Part shown: piece after piece, positions 1-8,505 of the stretch
Position numbering within the stretch: the stretch's first letter is position 1
How the letters are laid out: the number at the start of each line of letters is the position of its first letter
NCBI GenBank assembly: GCA_002701385.1
Contig: NZVD01000014.1
Span: 1 to 52,352, forward strand
Direction: 5' to 3'
Origin: Rhodopirellula sp.
Lineage (GTDB): Bacteria > Planctomycetota > Planctomycetia > Pirellulales > Pirellulaceae
Length of the DNA: 52,352 nt
Notes under the pieces: model-generated
What the model was told of the DNA's origin: nothing
Seen by the model: only the letters and a program-made list of their open reading frames with translations
Database searches by the model: none
Program-made: the position numbers and the translations under genes

Positions 1-386
1 ACAGCAGATAGGTTGGCAAAGGCAGCGATGAGCGTCTTGTTAGACTTCAGACAGGCCATGATGGCTCGAGTTCCATTGGTCGTCGTCATAATGATGTTTT
101 GTCCACCAACTCTTTCCGCGGTATATTCGGCTGGCGAATTACCAAAGTCGAATCCTGGCAATTTCACGCAGTCTCGTTCACCTCCCAGCAAGCCGTTGGT
201 ATTACGTGCGACTTCCCGCGCAACTTCTACGGTTAATACAGGAGTGATAGATTGAGCGCCGTTTCCTAAAGCTGTAATCATGGTGGTGGTCGCTCGAAGT
301 ACATCAATGACGACACAGCACGAATCCTGAATTGACGCTTCAGAAGGTATCAGATCAGGGATCAAATAGACGTTGCTCTGTTTCAT
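1..386 (-). CDS. comB: 2-phosphosulfolactate phosphatase ComB (N-terminal part, cut by window edge)
   Basis: The minus-strand frame is open from an ATG at 386-384 to the window edge, so about 128 N-terminal residues are visible and the stop lies outside. The translation contains family signatures: an IDVLRATTTM segment, then GGERDCVKLPGFDFGNSPAEYT at about residues 67-90 (quoted only to show the G-F-D-x-G-N-S-P core), then TTTNGTRA. These are hallmarks of ComB, a Mg-dependent phosphatase that converts 2-phosphosulfolactate to sulfolactate, known from coenzyme M biosynthesis in methanogens but widespread in bacteria with no coenzyme M pathway. It is divergent from the ubiE cluster with a 150 bp gap. 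No other sulfolactate gene is visible, so the physiological substrate here is uncertain. The family call is confident. Confidence 0.85.
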   Translation of the reverse strand, partial: MKQSNVYLIPDLIPSEASIQDSCCVVIDVLRATTTMITALGNGAQSITPVLTVEVAREVARNTNGLLGGERDCVKLPGFDFGNSPAEYTAERVGGQNIIMTTTNGTRAIMACLKSNKTLIAAFANLSA

Positions 387-553
387 AGAAAGAAAATAGA
401 TGGTTAATGAGTCGGGTTGGCTTGTGGATAATTCCCATAGTATGTCGTTAGCGTTAATATACAGTATCCCCGTGAGCAACGTGGGGCACAGAGCGAAGAT
501 CGACCAGGACGGACTGCATTGGTAACAATGAGAGGAGTTTGGCTAAAACAGCG

Positions 554-1273
554 ATGGCTAAAGTAGATAAATCTAACCAACGAGTGCAGCGGATGTTTGG
601 CCAGATTGCGTCAAACTATGACCGTATGAACCATTTGTTGTCGATGAATGTGGATCGTTACTGGCGATGGCGTACCGTACGCAAAGTGGCACCACAAAAC
701 GACTCGCCGATTCTGGATGTTTGTTCCGGAACGGGGGACCTGGCTTTTGCCTACTGTCGTAAAGCTGGCGATGGCGTTCAGGTTGTCGGGGCTGACTTTA
801 CCCGTCAAATGCTACAGATCAGTGAGCAGAAGAAGCAACGCAAGTCGCTGTACAAGAACGTTCGATTTGTCGAAGCCGATGCTCAGTATCTGCCTTTCGA
901 AGATGATACATTTCAAATTGTTTCGGTCGCTTTTGGATTGCGGAATATTGCGGATACCGACCGAGGGCTGCAGGAGATGACTCGTGTTTGCAAGCCAGGT
1001 GGTCGTATCGCAGTCTTGGAGTTTTCAAAGCCGGGGTGGCAACCATTTAAGGCTTTTTATGGATTCTATATGAATCGGATCCTTCCCAGGATCGGACAGT
1101 TTTTTGCACGTAATGAAGAAGATGCCTATGCCTATCTTCCGGAGAGTGTTTCAGAATTTCCGGATGGTCAGCAGTTGGTGGATCACATGCATGCTAATGG
1201 TTTGGTCAACGGGAAATATTATTCACTGACCGGTGGAATCGCGACCCTCTATGTAGCAGAGAAACAGGCATGA
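554..1273 (+). CDS. ubiE: Demethylmenaquinone/ubiquinone C-methyltransferase UbiE/MenG
   Basis: This is a class I SAM-dependent methyltransferase of about 239 residues. The SAM-binding loop ILDVCSGTGDLAF lies near residue 50, followed by the UbiE motifs GLRNIADTDRGL and KPGGRIAVLEFSKP and the C-terminal SLTGGIATLY segment. It methylates the quinone ring in the last step of menaquinone (or ubiquinone) synthesis at the inner membrane. With mqnE in the window, menaquinone is the likely product. The start is ambiguous: a TTG at 539 extends the frame by five codons, but it sits almost on the GGAG at 534-537. The ATG at 554 leaves a long spacer but fits the family N-terminus (VDKSxxRVQxMF). Its TGA overlaps the ATG of ubiX by 4 nt, so translation is probably coupled. 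Confidence 0.93.
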   Translation: MAKVDKSNQRVQRMFGQIASNYDRMNHLLSMNVDRYWRWRTVRKVAPQNDSPILDVCSGTGDLAFAYCRKAGDGVQVVGADFTRQMLQISEQKKQRKSLYKNVRFVEADAQYLPFEDDTFQIVSVAFGLRNIADTDRGLQEMTRVCKPGGRIAVLEFSKPGWQPFKAFYGFYMNRILPRIGQFFARNEEDAYAYLPESVSEFPDGQQLVDHMHANGLVNGKYYSLTGGIATLYVAEKQA

Positions 1274-1908
1274 ATCGATCCGTTGTGTTGGCGATCAGTG
1301 GCGCAAGTGGTGCGGTGTACAGCGTACGCCTGCTACAACAGTTGGTTGCCTCTGCTGTCCCTGTAGAGCTGACTGTAAGTGAGGCAGGATGTCAGGTGAT
1401 CCAACAGGAATTGGGAATCGAGCTTGACTCCAATCAAATTCAGATTGATGCATTACTGGACTATCAGATTCCAGGGTGTCAGCCTTTGGAGATTCCTCCT
1501 CTAAGACAAGTGCGGGCATATCAATACAAGGATCTGATGAGTCCTATCGCTAGCGGGTCGCACCGCACGTTGGGGATGGTGGTCTGCCCTTGCAGTGGTG
1601 GAACCTTAGGTAGTATTGCCAGCGGGAATAGTGGCAACTTGATACATCGTGGAGCAGAAGTTCATCTCAAAGAGCGTAGAAAGCTGATTCTTGTCACGCG
1701 TGAGACTCCATTGTCCGCCATCGCGATTGAAAATATGGATCGCGTGACCAGAGCCGGGGCAGTCGTCTTGCCTGCTAGCCCAGGGTGGTATCACGGCGTG
1801 CAGTCGATCGGTGATTTGGTGGACTTCGTCGTTGCTCGAATTCTGGATCAATTGGAGATCGAAAATCAACTGATGAATCGTTGGGGAGCAGACACTCCTG
1901 ATGAATGA
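1270..1908 (+). CDS. ubiX: Flavin prenyltransferase UbiX
   Basis: The 212-residue product starts with the flavoprotein signature LAISGASGAVYSVRLL and continues with CPCSGGTLGSIASG, RRKLILVTRETPLS and LPASPGWYH, all diagnostic of the UbiX/Pad1 family. UbiX attaches dimethylallyl phosphate to FMN, making prenylated FMN, the cofactor of UbiD-type decarboxylases. In the futalosine route to menaquinone, UbiX/UbiD-type enzymes (MqnM/MqnL) decarboxylate the dihydroxynaphthoate carboxylate intermediate. No UbiD is present in the window. The gene overlaps ubiE by 4 nt at its start and ubiA by 8 nt at its end, so the three are translated from one message. Confidence 0.94.
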   Translation: MNRSVVLAISGASGAVYSVRLLQQLVASAVPVELTVSEAGCQVIQQELGIELDSNQIQIDALLDYQIPGCQPLEIPPLRQVRAYQYKDLMSPIASGSHRTLGMVVCPCSGGTLGSIASGNSGNLIHRGAEVHLKERRKLILVTRETPLSAIAIENMDRVTRAGAVVLPASPGWYHGVQSIGDLVDFVVARILDQLEIENQLMNRWGADTPDE

Positions 1909-2860
1909 TCAGTCGGCTAACCTGACGGGTATTCAGCGGATTATCACCATTCTGGAGATGATCCGATTTAGCCATACGATTTTCGCCTTACCATTCGCTC
2001 TGCTTTCAGCCGTGATGTGTTGGACCGTTAGGCCGATAGAATCACTCGAATTGAAAGCCCCTTCGTTTGAGTGGATGGAATTGCTGGGAATTGTCTTGTG
2101 TATGGTTTTTGCACGCAGCGCTGCAATGGCTTTCAACCGAGTTGCTGATCATGAAATTGACAGAGAAAACCCGCGTACTCAGGGAAGACATATTCCGGCT
2201 GGAATCTTAAGTCTGAAGAGCGTGATGTTATTTACTGCCATCAACAGCGTTTTGTTTGTGTTGGCGACTCTTCTATTTCTCCCAAACATGCTGCCGATTT
2301 ATCTCTCAGTACCAGTGTTGGCATTTCTATGTCTCTACAGCTATACAAAACGCTTTACGTCGCTGGCACATTTCTACCTGGGGGTTAGCTTGATGCTGGC
2401 GCCTGTATGTGCCTGGATCGCTCTGCGTGGTGAAGTGATGCTGGAATCCCCGGCGGACTGCCTGCCGGCAGTGGTTATCGGGCTCATCGTATTATTCTGG
2501 GTGGCCGGCTTTGATATTATCTACGCCTGTCAGGATGCTGTGTTTGATAAAGATGCCAAACTGAAGAGTGTGCCAGCTAAACTCGGAGTGCGAAACGCGC
2601 TACGAGTTGCTGCAGGTTCTCACTTGGTTATGATCGGCTGTTTGCTGCTACTGCCAAATGTGCATTATCTGGGAGGTCCTGAATTGGCGTTAGGGTGGAT
2701 CTATTACACCACGGTTGGAGCCGTAGCCATTCTGCTTTGTTATGAGCACTCGGTCGTCAATGCTAATGACTTGACCAAGGTAAACATTGCATTTTTTAAC
2801 GTGAATTCCATTATCAGTGTTGGACTGTTCTTGATTGTGTCACTGGACTTGCTGATATAA
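1901..2860 (+). CDS. ubiA: UbiA-family aromatic prenyltransferase (MqnP-like)
   Basis: This is a polytopic membrane protein of 319 residues with roughly eight hydrophobic segments. It carries both Mg-diphosphate-binding Asp motifs of the UbiA superfamily: NRVADHEID in the first loop (about residues 79-87) and DIIYACQDAVFDKD in the second (about residues 206-219), followed by SVPAKLG. UbiA enzymes transfer a polyprenyl chain to an aromatic acid in the inner membrane. The overlap with ubiX and the nearby mqnE suggest that the acceptor is the naphthoate made by the futalosine pathway (MqnP role) and not 4-hydroxybenzoate. That substrate choice is inference. The start ATG lies inside the last codons of ubiX. 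Confidence 0.92.
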   Translation: MNDQSANLTGIQRIITILEMIRFSHTIFALPFALLSAVMCWTVRPIESLELKAPSFEWMELLGIVLCMVFARSAAMAFNRVADHEIDRENPRTQGRHIPAGILSLKSVMLFTAINSVLFVLATLLFLPNMLPIYLSVPVLAFLCLYSYTKRFTSLAHFYLGVSLMLAPVCAWIALRGEVMLESPADCLPAVVIGLIVLFWVAGFDIIYACQDAVFDKDAKLKSVPAKLGVRNALRVAAGSHLVMIGCLLLLPNVHYLGGPELALGWIYYTTVGAVAILLCYEHSVVNANDLTKVNIAFFNVNSIISVGLFLIVSLDLLI

Positions 2861-2934
2861 TCTCTCCGTTGATCAGAGCACCGCTATGTTATAGATGTTC
2901 TGAACATTTGGAGAATTTCAGAGGTGACCTGAGC

Positions 2935-4041
2935 ATGTTTTTGAAGTCAGTCCCAATTCAAGCTGGTTGTTTGCTACTGCTAATGTCATTGGTGACCGGA
3001 TGCGTAGGAGAGAAATCTCCGGAGCCGGTTGATCTATCCGAAAGTGGTGGTCAGCTAGAAACGGCTTCAGATCCAATCGGTGAGCAGACAGCGATTGAAA
3101 CGGTAGAAGCAACCGAAGTAGCACCTCAGACTGAGATTGTATTGGATAATGAATTGGGGCAACTTCTGTCTGAATTAGGGGATGGAACGACAGAAGAGCG
3201 AATTGCAGCTAGCACGGCTTTAAGTGAACGTGTCAGTGAAGTAATCGAACAGCATGCAGACTGGATGGTGGCAGGTTCCGATTCTCAACGACGGGGCATC
3301 ATGCTGATTATGACCGGCAAGGCCCAACAGTATCCGGAACAGTCCTTTGGTTTAGTCCAGCATGCCTTACAAGATTCTGATCCCAAAGTTAGGTCCATCG
3401 GTATCCAGTTAATTCGTCAGTTGATTCCGGGTCAGGCCGTTCAATTACATGCTTCCCTACTCACCATGATGAAAAGCAGTGAAGAAACGACAGAGAACCG
3501 AGTCTCGGTTTTGCGATTGATCAACTTGGTGCCAGGGGACGCCTTAGCCACAGAGGCTGCTTTGGGGGAAATTATCCAGGCGGATGGTAATGACGATAGT
3601 ATCACCCAGGCTGCCCTTCAGTCCTATGTCAAGTTGGCGCCGGTACAACCAGCGATCAGTACGTTGATCGGAGTGTTGGAGGAATCTGATAGTGATGATG
3701 TAAAACGGACGTCCGCTGTGCTTTTGGGCAAGTACGGAACTAAATCCAAAGCCGCAGTGGAATTATTGGGAGAGCAACTGGAGTCTGACGACGAAGATTT
3801 ACAGGAAGCAGCGGCTGAGGCGTTGTCACGCATTGGTAGCCCATCGATTGAGACATTGGTCGAAAAGCTAGATTCGAAAAACTTGCTGACACGTCAAATG
3901 GCGATTTTCACACTGGGGGTTATCGGGCCGTCGGCAGCAGAACATGTGGAACGTCTGGAAAAATTCATCACGCCGGACGACCCAGATACGAGCTTGATCG
4001 CCAAGGAGGCAATCTTTAGCATTCTCAAGCAGCAGCGTTAG
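2935..4041 (+). CDS. HEAT-repeat lipoprotein
   Basis: This is a predicted secreted lipoprotein of about 368 residues. The chosen ATG at 2935 is preceded by GAGGTG at 2921-2926, and it gives a proper signal peptide ending in the lipobox LVTGC (Cys about residue 23). A longer upstream frame from 2869 lacks these properties. After an acidic linker, the protein consists of HEAT/PBS-type helical repeats, visible as recurring patterns such as DPKVRSIGIQLIRQL, DEDLQEAAAEALSRIG and NLLTRQMAIFTLGVIG. Such repeats are protein-binding scaffolds and no enzymatic motif is seen. It lies 74 nt after ubiA and ends 8 nt before the convergent mqnE stop. A link with quinone synthesis is positional only. Confidence 0.82.
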   Translation: MFLKSVPIQAGCLLLLMSLVTGCVGEKSPEPVDLSESGGQLETASDPIGEQTAIETVEATEVAPQTEIVLDNELGQLLSELGDGTTEERIAASTALSERVSEVIEQHADWMVAGSDSQRRGIMLIMTGKAQQYPEQSFGLVQHALQDSDPKVRSIGIQLIRQLIPGQAVQLHASLLTMMKSSEETTENRVSVLRLINLVPGDALATEAALGEIIQADGNDDSITQAALQSYVKLAPVQPAISTLIGVLEESDSDDVKRTSAVLLGKYGTKSKAAVELLGEQLESDDEDLQEAAAEALSRIGSPSIETLVEKLDSKNLLTRQMAIFTLGVIGPSAAEHVERLEKFITPDDPDTSLIAKEAIFSILKQQR

Positions 4042-4049
4042 AAACGGAT

Positions 4050-5186
4050 TTACAAACTGACGGTCAGGGCGTCACCGATTTTCCACTCGGCAGGATTATC
4101 GGCATCCCGAATCACTTCGTTGTAAACGGTGTCTCGTTCGACAGGCTCGCGTCCAGCTTCACGGATAAGCCCCTTGAGCTGATCAACGGTTAGTTCTTCA
4201 GGCGTGGTAGCCCCTGCATCGTGATAAATCAACTCGTGTCGTACGGTGCCATCCAGATCATCAGCACCATAGGCCAATGCCGTTTGAGCAGTGCCAATGC
4301 CCAGCATGATCCAATAGGCTTTGATATGTGGGAAATTATCCAACATGAGTCGCGAGACGGCCATCGTCCGCAGGTCCATCACAGCAGACGGTTTTTTGAG
4401 GTGGTCCAATCCGGTGTTTTCGGGATGGAAGGCCAGTGGAATGAATGTTTGAAATCCACCGGACTTATCCTGTTGTTCGCGTAGGCGAATCAGATGATCT
4501 ACTCGATGAAAAGCATTTTCGATATGGCCATAGAGCATTGTTGCATTCGTTTTGATTCCGAGTTCATGCGCCGTGCCATGAATTTCAAACCACTTTCCAG
4601 TATCTGCTTTGTGTTCGCAAATCTGGTCTCGAACTTCCGGATGGAAAATCTCAGCTCCACCACCTGGCATGCTTCCTAGTCCGGCTTCCCGTAAGTCCTC
4701 GAGTATCTCACGAACCGACTTCTTAGTCAGATGTTCAAACCAGTTGATTTCGACTCCGGTCCATGCCTTAAGGTGTAGCGTGGGGTGAGCTTCGTGCAAA
4801 ATGCGGACAATATCGACATACCAGTCGTAGTCCTTTTTGTGATGGAGGCCACCGACAATATGCATTTCAGTACAACCGTTGGCAACCGCTTCTGCTCCCC
4901 GCTGAAGAATCTGCTCATCACTCATCACGTACCCGCGCTCGGAACGTAGATCGGCACGGAAGGCGCAGAAGTTACAGCGATAAACGCAGACATTGGTCGG
5001 GTTTAAGTGGGTGTTGATATTGTAGTACGCAACGTTTCCATTGACCCGTTCTCTCACAATATTCGCCAGTTCACCTACTTCCTGCAGGGGCGTGTCATCC
5101 TGATAAAGTAACAGGCCATCATCGAGTGATAGACGGTCACCGTTTTCGACTTTCTTGCGAATGTCGGTTAGTGTTGAAGAGCTCAT
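4050..5186 (-). CDS. mqnE: Aminofutalosine synthase MqnE (radical SAM)
   Basis: The 378-residue protein is a radical SAM enzyme with the CX3CX2C cluster motif C67-V-Y-R-C71-N-F-C74, followed by AFRADL, HIVGGLH, the GGGAEIF segment and NATMLYGHIE. The stretch FIPLAFHPENTGL separates it from its paralogue MqnC, which has FIPWPFQPxNT. MqnE joins the enolpyruvyl ether of chorismate to the adenosyl radical, giving aminofutalosine, the first nucleoside intermediate of the alternative menaquinone pathway. It faces the ubiE-ubiX-ubiA-HEAT genes with only an 8 nt gap between stops. Other mqn genes (mqnA, B, C, D) are not in this window. It appears to be transcribed alone from the 171 bp gap upstream. 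Confidence 0.94.
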   Translation of the reverse strand: MSSSTLTDIRKKVENGDRLSLDDGLLLYQDDTPLQEVGELANIVRERVNGNVAYYNINTHLNPTNVCVYRCNFCAFRADLRSERGYVMSDEQILQRGAEAVANGCTEMHIVGGLHHKKDYDWYVDIVRILHEAHPTLHLKAWTGVEINWFEHLTKKSVREILEDLREAGLGSMPGGGAEIFHPEVRDQICEHKADTGKWFEIHGTAHELGIKTNATMLYGHIENAFHRVDHLIRLREQQDKSGGFQTFIPLAFHPENTGLDHLKKPSAVMDLRTMAVSRLMLDNFPHIKAYWIMLGIGTAQTALAYGADDLDGTVRHELIYHDAGATTPEELTVDQLKGLIREAGREPVERDTVYNEVIRDADNPAEWKIGDALTVSL

Positions 5187-5357
5187 AAATTTCTATATGA
5201 CATCAATGAAGGAGTTGAAGGGCTGTTGCTTACTTAGTGTTACGTCGCGTGATCGGTTCGTAAACCGTAGAGTCTAGAGTATTTATCCCGTTCTTTTTAG
5301 TGCCAATTCCGTGCAATTTCAGATAGATCGTCATTTGCCGGGTGGATCTTTTCTACC

Positions 5358-5975
5358 CTAGCGACCGGAACGCTTCTTTTTATGTGAATTCTTAAGTTCT
5401 TGCTCGATCTCTTGTTGCAATGCCTCACTGGCACCATGTTGCCCTAAGCCGAAATTTTGTAGCCAGGCATTCACCTCAAATTCTTCCAGTTTCTGATTGG
5501 GTTTCGAGCGATCTGTCTTTTGAGCAACCCGTTTAGCCTTCATCTCATGATTAATTCGCTGATACCAAACGTTGCTATCGATGGCCTGGGCACGTCGACG
5601 TTTCGCCGCTCGCTGAACCCGATGATCACTTGAGACGACTGTCAGATTCCTAGGGGCGGTATGTACATCAATATAAGATTCCATCAGCGTGTCTGCGTCT
5701 GGATAGCCGACAGCAAAATGGACTAATAATCCCTGATAGTTAAATAGATTAGTGCGATTGGCGGGTGGTTTTTTGGCATCAAAAACCACAACGGTTTTTT
5801 TAGCTAACTCCGCAGTCAGTGTGTCGAGTAGCCACTGAATTAGACTCTGTCTGGCTGCTTCCAGCGTGCCGGTTTCGTTGTCCGGGCCGATGTCTTCCGA
5901 CGCCCACCAGAGGTTGTATCCGTCGATTAGAAACAATGATGAGGTAGATTGAGGAGGGTTGTTTTTAGAACTCAC
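5358..5975 (-). CDS. NYN/YacP-type PIN-like ribonuclease domain protein
   Basis: The 205-residue protein begins with FLIDGYNLWWA, the first Asp motif of the NYN/YacP (PIN-like) nuclease fold. It continues with VVVFDAKKPP, YPDADTLMESYI and VVSSDHRVQRAAKRRRA, which supply the other conserved Asp residues. Bacillus YacP (Rae1) is a ribosome-associated endoribonuclease, and this family is inferred to act on RNA. The C-terminal third is basic and charged (KKKRSGR end), which could bind RNA. It is the last gene of a minus-strand operon, 14 bp after the pseudo-dihydroorotase. The family assignment is good, but the substrate is unknown. Confidence 0.82.
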   Translation of the reverse strand: MSSKNNPPQSTSSLFLIDGYNLWWASEDIGPDNETGTLEAARQSLIQWLLDTLTAELAKKTVVVFDAKKPPANRTNLFNYQGLLVHFAVGYPDADTLMESYIDVHTAPRNLTVVSSDHRVQRAAKRRRAQAIDSNVWYQRINHEMKAKRVAQKTDRSKPNQKLEEFEVNAWLQNFGLGQHGASEALQQEIEQELKNSHKKKRSGR

Positions 5976-5989
5976 AAGGCTCCGCCGTA

Positions 5990-7273
5990 TTACCGTTGAT
6001 GCTTAACAATTCCACCGACGATGACCGTGCTGGCGCGGCCGGTTAGTGGCATGCCTGAAAACGGAGTATTCGTGCTCAGCGATTTAAAGGTTGTCGGATC
6101 CACTTCCCAAGCGGCCTCCGGATCAATCAGAGTGATATCAGCATCAGCTCCAATGGCCAGCGTTCCTTTATCCAGTTTGAGTGCTCTGGCAGGATTTGTT
6201 GCCAATTTGGCAATGAGTGTTGGAAAGTCCAGATGCCCCGGGGTGACCAGATTGGTGATGGCCAGTCCCAGGGTAATTTCCAGTTGGCTCATCCCGAATG
6301 GTGCTCGGTCCAGTTCAGTCATTTTCTTTTCAGAGGCACGAGGAGCATGTCCACTGGTGATGACGTCGATAGTGCCATCCTGCAGTCCAGCAATACAGGC
6401 ATCGATATGTGCTTGAGAACGAAGTGGAGGATTCACTTTGTAATTTGAATCAAAGGTTCGCATCACTTCGTCTGTTAGCAATAGATTGGCGATGCAAACT
6501 TCACTGGTAACATTGACGCCTCTGCCTTTGGCTCGCCTGATTAATTCCACACTTCCTTCGGTGGAAATATCCATGAGATGGAGGCGGGCTCCGGTGGTTT
6601 CGGCCAATCGCAAATCCCTACCGGTAGCTAGTTCCTCACTGTCAGGGTGGATTCCTGATAGTCCCAACACCATGGAGATTGCACCGGAGTGCATGATCCC
6701 GCTTTGCGACAATTCAGGCATTTCCGGATGGTCCAAAATTGGGACGTCAAACATGCGACTGTATTCCAATGCACGCCGGAAGAGATCGGTTTTTTGCAGA
6801 GGTTTTGGGGCATCACTAAACGCAACTGCGCCCGCCTGCGTGAGGATTCCCATTTCGGCTAACTCCTGCCCCTCACGGTTTTTACTAACGCAGGCGATAG
6901 CGAAAACATGACAATTGTCTGCCTGGCGAGCTTTCTGTTGAATGAACTGCACCTGAGCCTGTGTGTCTGTAACCGGTAACGTATTCGGAAGACAGGCGAT
7001 CGATGTGAAACCTCCGGCAATGGCTGCGGCGGTTCCCGTTTCAATCGTTTCATCTTCCTCGAATCCCGGTTCACGTAATTGGACATGAATGTCAATCAGT
7101 CCCGGAGCGACGATGAGTCCTGTAGCATCAATTTCCTGAGTTACGTCTGTCGCGGTTGTTGCGTCGGGACCAATGGCGATGATTTTTCCCTGGTCGATTA
7201 GCAGGTCAGTGATCTCGTCGAGACTTTGACTTGGGTCAATGATTCGGCCATTACGAATGAGGAGGCTGCTCAT
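5990..7273 (-). CDS. Dihydroorotase-like protein, probably catalytically inactive (PyrC')
   Basis: Over its full 427 residues this resembles class I dihydroorotases: REPGFEEDETIETG, GGFTSIACLPNT, NPPLRS, EKKMTELDRAPFG, and the C-terminal ADITLIDP and NTPFSGM segments. Several metal and catalytic residues are changed. The zinc-binding HxH is H63-V-Q65. The DD pair is D154-A155. The histidine of the HxST motif is D235 (LMDIST). The catalytic Asp of the TDHAP motif is G308 (TSGHAP). The PHH motif is IAN at 261-263. H182 remains. It lies 10 bp downstream of pyrB in the same operon. Pseudomonas and Burkholderia have an equivalent inactive subunit (pDHO) required for aspartate transcarbamoylase assembly, and I infer the same role. 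An active dihydroorotase should then be encoded elsewhere. Confidence 0.88.
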   Translation of the reverse strand: MSSLLIRNGRIIDPSQSLDEITDLLIDQGKIIAIGPDATTATDVTQEIDATGLIVAPGLIDIHVQLREPGFEEDETIETGTAAAIAGGFTSIACLPNTLPVTDTQAQVQFIQQKARQADNCHVFAIACVSKNREGQELAEMGILTQAGAVAFSDAPKPLQKTDLFRRALEYSRMFDVPILDHPEMPELSQSGIMHSGAISMVLGLSGIHPDSEELATGRDLRLAETTGARLHLMDISTEGSVELIRRAKGRGVNVTSEVCIANLLLTDEVMRTFDSNYKVNPPLRSQAHIDACIAGLQDGTIDVITSGHAPRASEKKMTELDRAPFGMSQLEITLGLAITNLVTPGHLDFPTLIAKLATNPARALKLDKGTLAIGADADITLIDPEAAWEVDPTTFKSLSTNTPFSGMPLTGRASTVIVGGIVKHQR

Positions 7274-7283
7274 ATTGGATTTT

Positions 7284-8267
7284 CTACGCTTCCCTCTGGT
7301 TGGCTGTTGTTGTTAAGTAGAGTGCCGCCATGCGTACGGCGATGCCATTGGTAACCTGATGCAGGATGACTGAGTGAGGGCCGTCGGCTACATCCGGAGT
7401 TATTTCCACTCCGCGATTTATCGGGCCCGGAGCCATAATTAAGATGTCGTTCTTAGCCTGCTCCATCCGTTTTTTATTCATTCCATAAAGAAAAGCGTAC
7501 TCTCGGACGGAAGGGAATGGTCGAGTGTATTGGCGTTCAAACTGGATCCGTAATAAATTCAAAACATCGCATCGTGGAATGATGTCATCCAGACTATAGG
7601 AAACCTCGACGCCGAATTCCTCCCAAGCTTTGGAGACCAGTGTTGAGGGACCGCAAACGATGACGTGGGCTCCGAGTTTCTTTAGCCCCCAGATGTTGGA
7701 ACGAGCGGTGCGACTGTAGGTGATATCGCCAACCATGGCGACGGTCAGGCCTTCGAGTGATCCCCGTTGCTCATAGATCGTCATAATATCGAGCATGCCC
7801 TGGGTCGGGTGCTCGTGAGGGCCATCTCCGGCATTCAGGATGCTGCAACCTACGTTTTGAGATAGCAGGTGGGGACTGCCTGGCGTGCTGTGTCGTACGA
7901 CCATTGCGTCCACATTCATGGCTTCGATTGTCTTAGCCGTGTCAATCAGCGTCTCGCCCTTGCTGAGACTACTGCTGCTAGCAGAAAACTCAACGGTATC
8001 CGCTCCCAGTCGTCGGGCGGCCAGACTGAAACTGTTTCGAGTTCTGGTTGAATTCTCGAAGAACATATTGGCAACGGTTTTGCCACTGAGAACGGAGAGC
8101 TTGTCCTTGCATCCTCCGGTCGCTGCCTTGAGTTCAACGGCTGTATGGAGAAGCGTGAGAATGTCTTCCTTGGACAATGCTTCGAGCCCCAGTAAGTGAC
8201 GACGTTGCCACGTGTCAGGTACTGGTGAAATGTTTACTGCTGAATCCGTTGCAGCCACTTTCATCAT
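7284..8267 (-). CDS. pyrB: Aspartate carbamoyltransferase catalytic chain
   Basis: The 327-residue protein contains the carbamoyl-phosphate motif STRTRNSF (the family usually has STRTRxSF), the mobile-loop region [56 protein letters not shown] and the aspartate-binding [12 protein letters not shown]. It condenses aspartate with carbamoyl phosphate, the committed step of pyrimidine synthesis, in the cytoplasm. The N-terminus has about 20 residues before the core; ATCases that associate with a DHOase-like subunit also tend to be extended there. It is the first gene of a pyrB-pyrC'-NYN operon. Two successive ATG codons open it. A possible leader hairpin lies at 8363-8394. No separate pyrI regulatory chain is visible. 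Confidence 0.95.
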   Translation of the reverse strand: MMKVAATDSAVNISPVPDTWQRRHLLGLEALSKEDILTLLHTAVELKAATGGCKDKLSVLSGKTVANMFFENSTRTRNSFSLAARRLGADTVEFSASSSSLSKGETLIDTAKTIEAMNVDAMVVRHSTPGSPHLLSQNVGCSILNAGDGPHEHPTQGMLDIMTIYEQRGSLEGLTVAMVGDITYSRTARSNIWGLKKLGAHVIVCGPSTLVSKAWEEFGVEVSYSLDDIIPRCDVLNLLRIQFERQYTRPFPSVREYAFLYGMNKKRMEQAKNDILIMAPGPINRGVEITPDVADGPHSVILHQVTNGIAVRMAALYLTTTANQREA

Positions 8268-8505
8268 GCCCCTTTATAAATCTACGGTGAGCCTTCCGAG
8301 CGATTCTAACAGTCAGAGACGCGTCTGAGAACAATTGAATTGGACGGAGAGTCGATTGTTTCGGCCTTTTTTGACAAATCGCCTCAAGAAGGCCCTGAAA
8401 CCGGACGATTCGGGAGCTACTGACGGATTTCCTCCTCTGAAATCGCGTCGCTAAATTTACCCAGTTATAAAGTTCTATTCTCTCACCCCAAGGGAATAAA
8501 TCCCC

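Noticed and set aside
13-255. Plus-strand open frame of 80 codons
   Set aside because: It is the shadow of comB, which is clear on the minus strand by family motifs.
6021-6911. Plus-strand open frames of 131, 71 and 141 codons over the dihydroorotase-like gene
   Set aside because: They are antisense shadows; the minus-strand protein has full-length family similarity and operon context.
8363-8394. GGCCTT/AAGGCC repeat in the pyrB leader as a pyrimidine attenuator
   Set aside because: Only six pairs with a 20 nt loop, no T-run on the pyrB side and no PyrR-type motif.
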